Assembly (NCBI GenBank): GCA_021161545.1
Contig: JAGHAJ010000173.1
Coordinates: 1-13,471, forward strand
Source: Synergistota bacterium
GTDB lineage: Bacteria > Synergistota > JAGHAJ01
Length of the DNA stretch: 13,471 nucleotides
Reading direction: 5' to 3'
Shown here: in pieces, positions 7,768 through 13,471 of the stretch
How the letters are laid out: every line of letters begins with the position of its first letter
Numbering within the stretch: position 1 is the stretch's first letter
Notes under the pieces: generated by a model
Told to the model about the DNA's origin: nothing
Databases searched by the model: none
Seen by the model: the letters and a program-made list of their open reading frames with translations, nothing else
Position numbers and translations under genes: made by a program

Positions 7768-8055
7768 GTGAGAGATTATGAAGTTATGTGTCTTTTTGTC
7801 CCCGATCTGGAAGAAGAACCCCTTAAAGAGGAGATAGACAAGTTAAAGGCTTTTGTTACAGATGAGGGCGGAGAAGTAGAGAAGGTTGATATATGGGGGA
7901 AGAGACATCTGGCATATCCTGTTAACAAAAAAGAGGAAGGATACTATGTGGTTGTCAACTTCAAGCTTTCTCCGGATAGGATTACAGAATTTAAGAGGAG
8001 GCTTGGTTTGTTGACGAGTGTGATGAGATTCCTCATAGTGAGGACAGGGGAGTGA
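7768..8055 (+). CDS. rpsF: 30S ribosomal protein S6
   Basis: A 95-residue protein with the S6 pattern: an N-terminal RDYEVMCLFVPDL strand, the block GGEVEKVDIWGKRHLAYPVNK, the GYYVVVNF strand, and a C-terminal helix ending in VMRFLIVR. S6 binds the 16S platform together with S18, which is encoded two genes downstream. The GTG at 7768 is chosen because GGAGGT lies seven bases upstream and the nearby GTG at 7764 runs into a stop. It is the first gene of the operon and is likely repressed through the leader motif. Confidence 0.97.
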   Translation: MRDYEVMCLFVPDLEEEPLKEEIDKLKAFVTDEGGEVEKVDIWGKRHLAYPVNKKEEGYYVVVNFKLSPDRITEFKRRLGLLTSVMRFLIVRTGE

Positions 8056-8061
8056 TGAGTT

Positions 8062-8487
8062 TTGGCGTTTGATGATATCAATGTGGTAATACTGAGTGGC
8101 AGGCTCACTCGTGACCCAGAGGTGAAGTATACCCCTAGTGGTAGGCCTGTTGTGAGGTTTGGAATAGCGGTTAATAGGTCTTTTGTTGATAGTAACAATG
8201 AAAGGCAAGAAAGGACAAGCTTTGTTAATATTGTTGTTTGGGGTGCTCAGGCAGAGAATTGTGGTAAGTTTTTGTCCAAGGGTAGCCCTGTCATGGTTGA
8301 AGGAAGACTTGAAATAAGGAAATATACGGCGCAAACAGGTGAAGATAGAAGGGTAACGGAAGTGGTTGCTAGGAAGGTAACCTTTCTTCCCACTGGTAAG
8401 ATTAAGCAGGATGACAATATGGTAGACGAGGAGGAGGAACTTATAGAGAAATTTGCTGGTCCAATAGACGAAAATCCTCCTTTTTGA
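8062..8487 (+). CDS. ssb: Single-stranded DNA-binding protein
   Basis: A 141-residue protein with the SSB OB-fold in residues 1-110: NVVILSGRLTRDPEVKYTPSG, VVRFGIAVNR, TSFVNIVVWG, GSPVMVEGRL and a strand ending in KVTFLP. The acidic C-terminal tail finishes DENPPF, the tip that recruits replication and repair partners. It coats ssDNA at replication forks and sits between rpsF and rpsR as in most bacteria. The start is TTG at 8062, six bases after the rpsF stop, with GGGGAG upstream. The ATG at 8055 reads into a stop after a few codons. Confidence 0.97.
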   Translation: MAFDDINVVILSGRLTRDPEVKYTPSGRPVVRFGIAVNRSFVDSNNERQERTSFVNIVVWGAQAENCGKFLSKGSPVMVEGRLEIRKYTAQTGEDRRVTEVVARKVTFLPTGKIKQDDNMVDEEEELIEKFAGPIDENPPF

Positions 8488-8507
8488 GACGAAAGGGGTG
8501 TTGTTGA

Positions 8508-8732
8508 TTGGCTTATGTGAGGAAAAGAAGACCAAAGGCATGCTTGTTTTGTAAGGATAAGATAGAGCATATAGACTACAAGGATGTTTCTCGCTTGCGC
8601 AGGTATATTACTGATAGGGGTAAAATACTGCCACGCAGGGTTACAGGGACCTGTGCGAAGCACCAGAGACAGCTTACAAGGGCCATAAAGCGTGCAAGGT
8701 ATATGGCATTGTTGCCCTATACCAGTGAGTAG
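8508..8732 (+). CDS. rpsR: 30S ribosomal protein S18, zinc-ligand (C+) form
   Basis: A 74-residue protein with the S18 signature: the basic N-terminus, [43 protein letters not shown] and the end ALLPY. It partners S6 on the 30S platform. CLFC (C12, C15) plus CAKH (C49, H52) could bind zinc, matching the Cys-containing form of S18 known from some bacteria. The start is TTG at 8508, with AAAGGGGTG about eight bases upstream. It is followed by a strong hairpin. Confidence 0.97.
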   Translation: MAYVRKRRPKACLFCKDKIEHIDYKDVSRLRRYITDRGKILPRRVTGTCAKHQRQLTRAIKRARYMALLPYTSE

Positions 8733-8751
8733 CTATAGCTAAAAAATTCTT

Positions 8752-8781
8752 CATCTCGGCACCACCCATGGTGCCGAGATG
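8752..8781 (+). other. 13-bp perfect hairpin between rpsR and the DUF2232 gene
   Basis: CATCTCGGCACCA (8752-8764) and TGGTGCCGAGATG (8769-8781) form a 13-bp perfect stem with a CCCA loop. No T-run follows on the + strand, so it is not a canonical terminator for the operon. On the minus strand it is followed within a few bases by AATTTTTT (complement of 8741-8748), but no minus-strand gene is seen here. It may act as an mRNA processing or stabilising element, or as a partial attenuator, that lowers the downstream genes relative to S6/SSB/S18. Confidence 0.7.
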
Positions 8782-8787
8782 TCCTTC

Positions 8788-8793
8788 AGGGGG
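8788..8793 (+). promoter_or_regulatory. Ribosome binding site deciding the DUF2232 gene start
   Basis: AGGGGG at 8788-8793 lies nine bases before the TTG at 8803. The in-frame ATG at 8779 has no SD and lies inside the 3' arm of the 13-bp hairpin, so the TTG is the better start. Confidence 0.55.
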
Positions 8794-8802
8794 TTACTCT
8801 TT

Positions 8803-9729
8803 TTGAGGTCAAGGGATTTGGTTGAGGTTTCCTTACTTTCCGCAATTTCTGCTGTGTTGTTTTTAAGCAGTATCTTTATACCTATTGTTGGAGTTATTAT
8901 TGCCCTTTTTTGTCCTGTCCCTATAGTTGTTTTGGGCATAAAGCATGGACTTAAGCGTGGACTAACTGGAACTATTATAACCTCTGTTATAGTAGGATTG
9001 CTTTCAGGTCCATTTCAGGCGCTGTGGGTGTTCATGGGGTTTGGTTTTGTTGGTCTTGGTATAGGTGTTCTTGTTGCTAAGGGTAAGAGTGCCATAGAAG
9101 TATTAATATATGGAAGTATGATATCTTTGGCTTCCAAAATTGTCCTCGTTCTATTATCGCTTGCACTGTTTGGAGTTAACCCATTCTCTATAGATGTCAA
9201 ACAGATGGAGCATGCTTTGACCTCTGCACTCTCTGTTGCTGGTTCTTCCGCGGATGTGAAATTGATGATTAGCAGATGGTTAACCATTCTGCAGATAGCT
9301 ATTCCTGCCATATTCTTTTTGGCTTCTGTGATAGATACATTTCTTGCCTATGTGGTTTCTTGCAAAGTCCTGAAGAAGATGCACATATCCATGCCACAAC
9401 TCTTGCCATTTGAGCTATGGGTATTGCCCCGGTCAATGTTTTGGGGGTTTGTGGCTGGTGTTTTGTTTATGTGGCTTGGTAAGGGAGATGTAGGGAGTAT
9501 ATGGTATAGAATAGGTGTAAATGTGCAGATAGTCTTTTCTATCGCTTTTATGATATCCGGGATGTCTATACTCTATTTCTGGCTGAAGAAGATCAGAGTG
9601 CCAAAGATAGTGGCTTGGATAATAGTAATAGTTACTATTCTACAGCCGTTTCTTTCCCAATTGCTGGTGTTTTTAGGAATATTTGACTTGTGGGTGGATT
9701 TCAGAAAGATAAGAAAGGGGGCGGGGTGA
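8803..9729 (+). CDS. DUF2232 (YybS-like) integral membrane protein
   Basis: About 308 residues, very hydrophobic, with seven or eight predicted membrane helices. Recognisable blocks are the N-terminal LLSAISAVLFLSS followed by a hydrophobic stretch, LFCPVPIVVLGIKHG, RGLTGTIITS, GFVGLGIGVL, and a C-terminal set around LWVLPRSMFWGF and FLGIFDLWVDFR. Size, these blocks and the position between rpsR and rplI fit the DUF2232/YybS family found at this locus in Firmicutes and other phyla. The biochemical role is not established, although resemblance to membrane transport (ECF S-like) components has been suggested for the family. The TTG at 8803 is preferred over the ATG at 8779. It ends two bases before rplI, suggesting coupled translation. 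Confidence 0.85.
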   Translation: MRSRDLVEVSLLSAISAVLFLSSIFIPIVGVIIALFCPVPIVVLGIKHGLKRGLTGTIITSVIVGLLSGPFQALWVFMGFGFVGLGIGVLVAKGKSAIEVLIYGSMISLASKIVLVLLSLALFGVNPFSIDVKQMEHALTSALSVAGSSADVKLMISRWLTILQIAIPAIFFLASVIDTFLAYVVSCKVLKKMHISMPQLLPFELWVLPRSMFWGFVAGVLFMWLGKGDVGSIWYRIGVNVQIVFSIAFMISGMSILYFWLKKIRVPKIVAWIIVIVTILQPFLSQLLVFLGIFDLWVDFRKIRKGAG

Positions 9730-9731
9730 TT

Positions 9732-10178
9732 ATGGAGGTACTACTTTTGGAGGATGTGAAAAAGCTTGGCAAAAAAGGGGATGTAGTGAAAGTCAAGGAT
9801 GGGTATGCAAGGAATTATCTTATTCCCAAAGGACTCGCCAAGAGAGTTGATAAAGGAGTTATTGCTCAGAGAAATGAAGTAATAAAAGTAATGAGTGCAA
9901 AGGAGAAAAAGGAAAGAGCAGCTGCACAGGAACTAAAGAAGTCTTTAGAATCCCAACCTGTTGTGGTTAATGTTAAGGTTGGGGAGGGTGGAAAACTTTA
10001 TGGTTCTGTGACCAGCAAGCACGTAGCGGAAGCTGTACGGGATACGATTGGTAGAGAAGTGGACAAAAAACGGATAGAGCTGCAGGAACCTATCAAGAAG
10101 ACTGGTAGGTATAGGATTCCTGTTAAGCTGGGGTATGGTATAGTTGCTAAGATGGAGGTAGTAGTCGAGGGGAAATGA
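9732..10178 (+). CDS. rplI: 50S ribosomal protein L9
   Basis: A 148-residue protein, the usual L9 length. It opens with MEVLLLEDVKKLGKKGDVVKV and KDGYARNYLIPKGLA (the N-terminal rRNA-binding domain). A charged connecting helix follows (about 45-75), and then a C-terminal domain (GKLYGSVTSKHVAEAV, then a KLGYG block). The ATG at 9732 is the start, with a G-rich SD (GGGGCGGGG, 9718-9726) upstream. An earlier in-frame codon at 9690 would add 14 residues not found in L9. Its stop overlaps the dnaB start as ATGA. Confidence 0.97.
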   Translation: MEVLLLEDVKKLGKKGDVVKVKDGYARNYLIPKGLAKRVDKGVIAQRNEVIKVMSAKEKKERAAAQELKKSLESQPVVVNVKVGEGGKLYGSVTSKHVAEAVRDTIGREVDKKRIELQEPIKKTGRYRIPVKLGYGIVAKMEVVVEGK

Positions 10179-11536
10179 CTTTTGAGCGTATATTTGATAG
10201 GGTTCCACCACATAATATAGAGGCTGAAAAGAGCGTTCTTGGGGCATTAATGCTTGAAGGAGATTCCATTGTAAAGGTAGTTGATAGAGTTTTTCCAGAG
10301 GATTTTTACTATGATGCCCACAAGAGAATATATGAATCTATGCTTTCTTTGTACAATACATCGAAGGTTATAGATGTTGTTACTGTGTCTGATGAGCTTT
10401 CAAAGTCTGGTAAGCTCGAAGAGGTAGGCGGAATAATGTACTTGAGGGAGCTTGTGGATGCTGTTCCCACGGCTGCCAATATAGAATACTATGCAAATAT
10501 TGTTAAGGAGAAGGCACTTCTTCGTGCCCTTATAGAAAGGGGTACCGAGATTGTGAAGATGGGCTATGAGGAGGATAAGTCGATAGATGAGCTTCTTGAT
10601 AGGGCAGAGAGGCTTATATTTGAGATAGGACGAAGGAATATCAGGGAAGGGTTTGTTCATGTCCAAGAAGTTGTGGAGCAAACATTTAAAGATATGAAAA
10701 GCCTTTATGAAGAGAAGAAGCGGGTCACGGGAGTGCCTTCTGGTTTTGTGGATATAGATAATATTACGGCTGGTTTTCAGAGGGGCTCTTTGAATGTAAT
10801 AGCAGCAAGGCCTTCAATGGGGAAAACAGCACTTGCTATAGATATAGCGAGAAATGCCAGTATGAGGTATGGCATACCAGTGGCTATATTTAGTCTGGAA
10901 ATGTCAAAGGAACAGATAGCTCAGCGTCTTATCTGTTCAGAAGCAAAAATTGAATTGCATAAACTTCGGACTGGTTTCATAAAGAAGGATGAGTGGCCAA
11001 AACTGGTTTCTGCAGTTGGAAGGCTTACCAGGGCACCTATATATATAGATGAGTCTCCTACGATTACAGTAGTTGAGCTTAGAGCAAAGGCAAGGAGGCT
11101 GAAGAAAGAAGTGGGAATAGGCCTTATAATAGTGGATTATTTACAGCTTGTTACCCTTGGTAGGAGAGTAGATAACCGTCAACAGGAGGTTTCTGAGATA
11201 TCCAGAGCTTTGAAATCCCTTGCGAGGGAACTTGACATACCAGTTATTGCACTCTCTCAACTTAGTAGGGCTGTTGAGCAGAGGAATGATAAGAGACCGC
11301 TTTTATCTGATTTAAGGGATTCAGGTGCTATAGAGCAGGATGCAGACCTTGTGGCTTTTATCTATAGAGATGAGGTTTATAACTCCAAGACAAAGGATAG
11401 GAATATTGCAGAGATAAAGATAGCCAAACATAGGAATGGTGCTACTGGCATAAAGAGACTGGCTTTCTTCAAGGAATTTACCACGTTTGAAGACCTTGCT
11501 TCTTCGGAGATATCAGAGATGGAAGAGGAGGTGTAA
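10175..11536 (+). CDS. dnaB: Replicative DNA helicase DnaB
   Basis: A 453-residue hexameric helicase that unwinds DNA at the replication fork. The N-terminal domain has PPHNIEAEKSVLGALML (11-27) and the TAANIEYYANIVKEK block (about 99-113). The RecA-like domain follows with Walker A ARPSMGKTA (K217, T218), SLEMS with catalytic E242, Walker B IIVDYLQL (D321), SQLSR (361-365), LLSDLRDSGAIEQDAD (376-391) and AKHRNGATG near the end. No intein is present at the Walker A or later motifs. The ATG overlaps the rplI stop (ATGA), so it is translationally coupled and last in this operon. No terminator hairpin was seen after it. Confidence 0.98.
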   Translation: MTFERIFDRVPPHNIEAEKSVLGALMLEGDSIVKVVDRVFPEDFYYDAHKRIYESMLSLYNTSKVIDVVTVSDELSKSGKLEEVGGIMYLRELVDAVPTAANIEYYANIVKEKALLRALIERGTEIVKMGYEEDKSIDELLDRAERLIFEIGRRNIREGFVHVQEVVEQTFKDMKSLYEEKKRVTGVPSGFVDIDNITAGFQRGSLNVIAARPSMGKTALAIDIARNASMRYGIPVAIFSLEMSKEQIAQRLICSEAKIELHKLRTGFIKKDEWPKLVSAVGRLTRAPIYIDESPTITVVELRAKARRLKKEVGIGLIIVDYLQLVTLGRRVDNRQQEVSEISRALKSLARELDIPVIALSQLSRAVEQRNDKRPLLSDLRDSGAIEQDADLVAFIYRDEVYNSKTKDRNIAEIKIAKHRNGATGIKRLAFFKEFTTFEDLASSEISEMEEEV

Positions 11537-11551
11537 TGGTTTATTTGGGGG

Positions 11552-11580
11552 TTGACTTTTGATTATTGCTATTTTAAAAT
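11552..11580 (+). promoter_or_regulatory. Promoter of gdhA
   Basis: TTGACT (11552-11557), a 17-base spacer and TAAAAT (11575-11580) give a near-consensus promoter in the 81-base gap after dnaB. A second TAAAAT occurs at 11591-11596, partly repeating the first with similar flanks (TGCT before each). This could be a second -10 or part of an operator. A start near 11587 leaves a leader of about 30 bases before the GTG at 11618. Confidence 0.78.
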
Positions 11581-11617
11581 TCGTCTGCTTTAAAATTTGC
11601 GTGGGGGAGTGGTGGGT

Positions 11618-12868
11618 GTGAAGAAGGCGAACCCGTTTGAGGAGGCACTGAGGACATTTGATAAGGCAGCTGGAATAATGGGATTAGACTCTGATATGGC
11701 TAAGATATTAAAGAATCACGAAAGGGTGCTTGAAGTTTCTGTACCTGTGAGGATGGATGATGGGCATTATGAGGTGTTTAAGGGGTATAGGGCGCAGCAT
11801 AATACGGCTAAAGGACCGGCAAAAGGAGGTATAAGATTTCATCCTGATGTAACACTGGATGAGGTAAAGGCATTATCGTTCTGGATGACATGGAAGTGTG
11901 CAGTGGTGGATATTCCTTATGGTGGTGGAAAGGGTGGGGTGGTTGTTGACCCGTCCAAACTTTCTATGGGTGAACTTGAGAGGCTTTCAAGAAGATACAT
12001 TGTTGAGATACTACCTATAATAGGTCCAAATAAGGATGTGCCTGCACCAGATGTGAACACGAATCCGCAAATAATGGCGTGGATGACAGATACTTATATT
12101 ATGCATGTGGGTTACCCTGAGATAGCGACATTCACAGGGAAACCACTTGAACTTGGAGGTTCAAAAGGAAGGATAGAGGCAACAGGTAGGGGTGTACAGT
12201 ATATAACAAGGGAAGCCCTTAAGTATATAGGACTCGAGCCTTCTAAGGTGAGAGCGGCTATACAGGGATTTGGAAATGTCGGTTCCTATACTGCAAGATT
12301 CCTGGTGGAAGATGGAATAAAGGTTGTGGCTATTAGCGATGCATTTGGTGGCGTGTATAATCCGAATGGCCTTGATGTGGAAGATATGATAAGGTATAGA
12401 GATACCCATGGGGGAACGATAAACGGGTATCCCAATGGTGAGCCTATATCTTCTGATGATCCATTGTTTATGGATGTTGAGCTTGTTATACCGGCAGCTT
12501 TGGACGAGGTTATAAGAGAGGATAATGTGGATAAAGTTCGTGCACAGGTTATTGTTGAGGCAGCAAACGGTCCTATAACTTCAGAGGCAAACAGGGTCCT
12601 CACTGAAAGAGGGGTGTTTGTTGTACCGGATATACTTGCGAACGCAGGAGGTGTTACGGTTTCTTATTTTGAGTGGGCGCAAAACAGATATTCATACTAT
12701 TGGGAGATAGAGCAAGTGAGGAGTGAACTCAGGAGGTTTATGACAAAAGCGTTCCACAATGTTATGGAAGTGAGAGAAAAGTATAACGTTGATCCAAAGA
12801 GCGCAGCGTACATACTGGCCATTGAAAGAGTGGCTAGTGCGATGAGGCTGAGAGGTATCTATCCATAA
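11618..12868 (+). CDS. gdhA: Glutamate dehydrogenase (Glu/Leu/Phe/Val dehydrogenase family)
   Basis: A 416-residue enzyme interconverting glutamate and 2-oxoglutarate plus ammonia with NAD(P). The N-terminal substrate domain has KGPAKGGIRFHPDV (K69), TWKCAVVDIPYGGGKGG (K93 and the catalytic K105) and VPAPDVNT (D145). The Rossmann domain has QGFGNVGSYTA (216-226), AISDAFGGVYNP and EAANGPITSEA. FVVPDILANAGGVTVSYFEW completes the family signature. Length matches the hexameric GdhA of thermophiles. The GTG at 11618 is chosen because GGGGGAG (11603-11609) lies eight bases upstream. The in-frame TTG at 11597 and GTGs at 11609 and 11612 are less suitable. Coenzyme preference cannot be settled by eye. 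It has its own promoter, and its 3' end overlaps the convergent peptidase gene by 35 bp. Confidence 0.96.
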   Translation: MKKANPFEEALRTFDKAAGIMGLDSDMAKILKNHERVLEVSVPVRMDDGHYEVFKGYRAQHNTAKGPAKGGIRFHPDVTLDEVKALSFWMTWKCAVVDIPYGGGKGGVVVDPSKLSMGELERLSRRYIVEILPIIGPNKDVPAPDVNTNPQIMAWMTDTYIMHVGYPEIATFTGKPLELGGSKGRIEATGRGVQYITREALKYIGLEPSKVRAAIQGFGNVGSYTARFLVEDGIKVVAISDAFGGVYNPNGLDVEDMIRYRDTHGGTINGYPNGEPISSDDPLFMDVELVIPAALDEVIREDNVDKVRAQVIVEAANGPITSEANRVLTERGVFVVPDILANAGGVTVSYFEWAQNRYSYYWEIEQVRSELRRFMTKAFHNVMEVREKYNVDPKSAAYILAIERVASAMRLRGIYP

Positions 12869-13471
12869 ATGCGTTGAAACTTTGTTCAAACCATCTTTCT
12901 GGTTTCTTCAGGAGTTCAGGGAGGGTATGCCTGCTTAGTATCATAGAGGCATACCCTCTTAGTATCTGGTAAGTATTCTGGTATTTTACTTTGTCTGACT
13001 TCTTCTTCAATATTTCTTCTATCTTTTTTATGTTGTAGGTGTCAAAATTCTCTTTTTGGGCTTTGCCTGTAAGTTCCTCTGTGAAGCGTATGGCAATAGC
13101 TTCGTTAACCCATGCTGGTAAGCGATATCCACTTTTGTCTATAAGAAAGTGGATGTACTCGTGGGAAATGACTTCCCTTAAAATCCTCTTTGATAACAAT
13201 ACTCTCACTGGCTGGAGGTAAACAGTCCCATTTGTGTAAATTGCTGCAATCCACCACCTTACTCCAGTGGCTCTGACAAAATCCCTTGTTGTATCAAAGA
13301 AGTAGTAGATCACTTCTTTGTTGCTTCTCAAGGTTGTTAGGTTTTCCACTTTCTCCTTCATCTCGATGAAATCACGGGCTATTTCCGTTACTCCTCTACC
13401 AACTAATAAGAAGTTACTGATTCTTACCTCTGCTGCGTAGCTATTACTACAAAGCCAGATTAGTAAGACAA
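12834..13471 (-). CDS. Secreted HExxH zinc metallopeptidase, 5'-truncated by the window
   Basis: The frame is open to the right edge. Reading in from the edge the first codons give VLLIWLCSNSYA-AEV, the end of a signal peptide, so the true start lies a few codons outside and the ATG at 13361 is internal. Numbered from that ATG, HEYIH (H67, E68, H71) is the zinc site and catalytic Glu. The Glu in LPAWVNEAIA (E87) fits the third ligand of gluzincins. This spacing resembles the Peptidase_MA_2-like family of short exported peptidases. The preceding segment (VYLQPVRVLL) and the C-terminal helices (QILRGYASMIL, ERWFEQSFNAFMDRY) also fit. It acts outside the cytoplasmic membrane; the substrate is unknown. 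Its last 35 bases overlap the end of gdhA. Confidence 0.8.
   Translation of the reverse strand, partial: VLLIWLCSNSYAAEVRISNFLLVGRGVTEIARDFIEMKEKVENLTTLRSNKEVIYYFFDTTRDFVRATGVRWWIAAIYTNGTVYLQPVRVLLSKRILREVISHEYIHFLIDKSGYRLPAWVNEAIAIRFTEELTGKAQKENFDTYNIKKIEEILKKKSDKVKYQNTYQILRGYASMILSRHTLPELLKKPERWFEQSFNAFMDRYLSASSH
12921..12958. repeat. 12-bp perfect inverted repeat inside the peptidase gene
   Basis: GAGGGTATGCCT (12921-12932) and AGGCATACCCTC (12947-12958) are perfect inverted arms around a 14-base loop, extendable by two G-T pairs (12919-12920 with 12959-12960). The 9-base direct repeat CTTAGTATC occurs in the loop (12934-12942) and again across the right arm's end (12958-12966). It starts 53 bases after the gdhA stop and lies in the coding part of the minus-strand peptidase. 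No T-run follows on either strand. It may define the gdhA transcript 3' end. Confidence 0.6.

Noticed and set aside
7843-8541. Long minus-strand open frame across rpsF and ssb
   Set aside because: It lies opposite clearly conserved genes, its translation shows no recognisable family, and no SD or promoter was seen. It is a codon-bias shadow.
8712-8739. Possible promoter TTGCCC-16-TATAGC before the DUF2232 gene
   Set aside because: Both elements are weak matches, and the -35 lies inside the end of rpsR. Not enough to support a call.
8779-8781. ATG as start of the DUF2232 gene
   Set aside because: It has no SD and is buried in the 3' arm of the 13-bp hairpin. The TTG at 8803 with AGGGGG upstream is better.
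9690-9731. N-terminal extension of L9 from an in-frame start at 9690
   Set aside because: The canonical L9 begins at the ATG at 9732, and 148 residues is the family length.

Overview
The window looks like chromosomal DNA of a bacterium, probably a thermophile. AT-leaning codons dominate (AGA/AGG for Arg, ATA for Ile), proteins are rich in Lys/Glu/Val/Tyr, spacing is very tight, and many starts are GTG or TTG with good Shine-Dalgarno (SD) sequences. The gene order rpsF-ssb-rpsR-DUF2232-rplI-dnaB is bacterial and shared by several phyla (for example Synergistota and Firmicutes-like lineages). I do not assign a phylum from sequence alone. No tRNA, rRNA, CRISPR array, transposase or phage gene was seen.

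Region 1 (1-7651, + strand) is a compact synthase-dependent exopolysaccharide cluster whose genes overlap or nearly touch. It holds the 3' part of a DUF2334-type polysaccharide deacetylase paralogue, a membrane family-2 glycosyltransferase (BcsA-like, no PilZ domain), a BcsB-like secreted subunit with an N-terminal AMIN-like domain, a GH8-like hydrolase (BcsZ analogue), and a complete DUF2334 deacetylase. The inferred machine polymerises a beta-glycan across the inner membrane, guides it with BcsB, trims it with the hydrolase and de-N-acetylates it. The left-edge deacetylase has lost both His of the H-x3-H metal site. It also carries, fused to its C-terminus, the collapsed remnant of another deacetylase copy.

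Region 2 (7652-11536, + strand) is the ribosomal/replication operon rpsF-ssb-rpsR-yybS-like-rplI-dnaB. It starts from an extended -10 promoter. Its leader folds into a stem, a bulge carrying CCG and a hairpin, matching the known S6:S18-binding autoregulatory RNA motif and overlapping the rpsF SD. A 13-bp perfect hairpin separates rpsR from the DUF2232 gene.

Region 3 (11537-13471) has gdhA on the + strand with its own near-consensus promoter. A convergent minus-strand gene encodes a secreted HExxH metallopeptidase that runs off the right edge. The two genes overlap by 35 bp at their 3' ends. A 12-bp inverted repeat lies in the peptidase gene about 50 bp past the gdhA stop.
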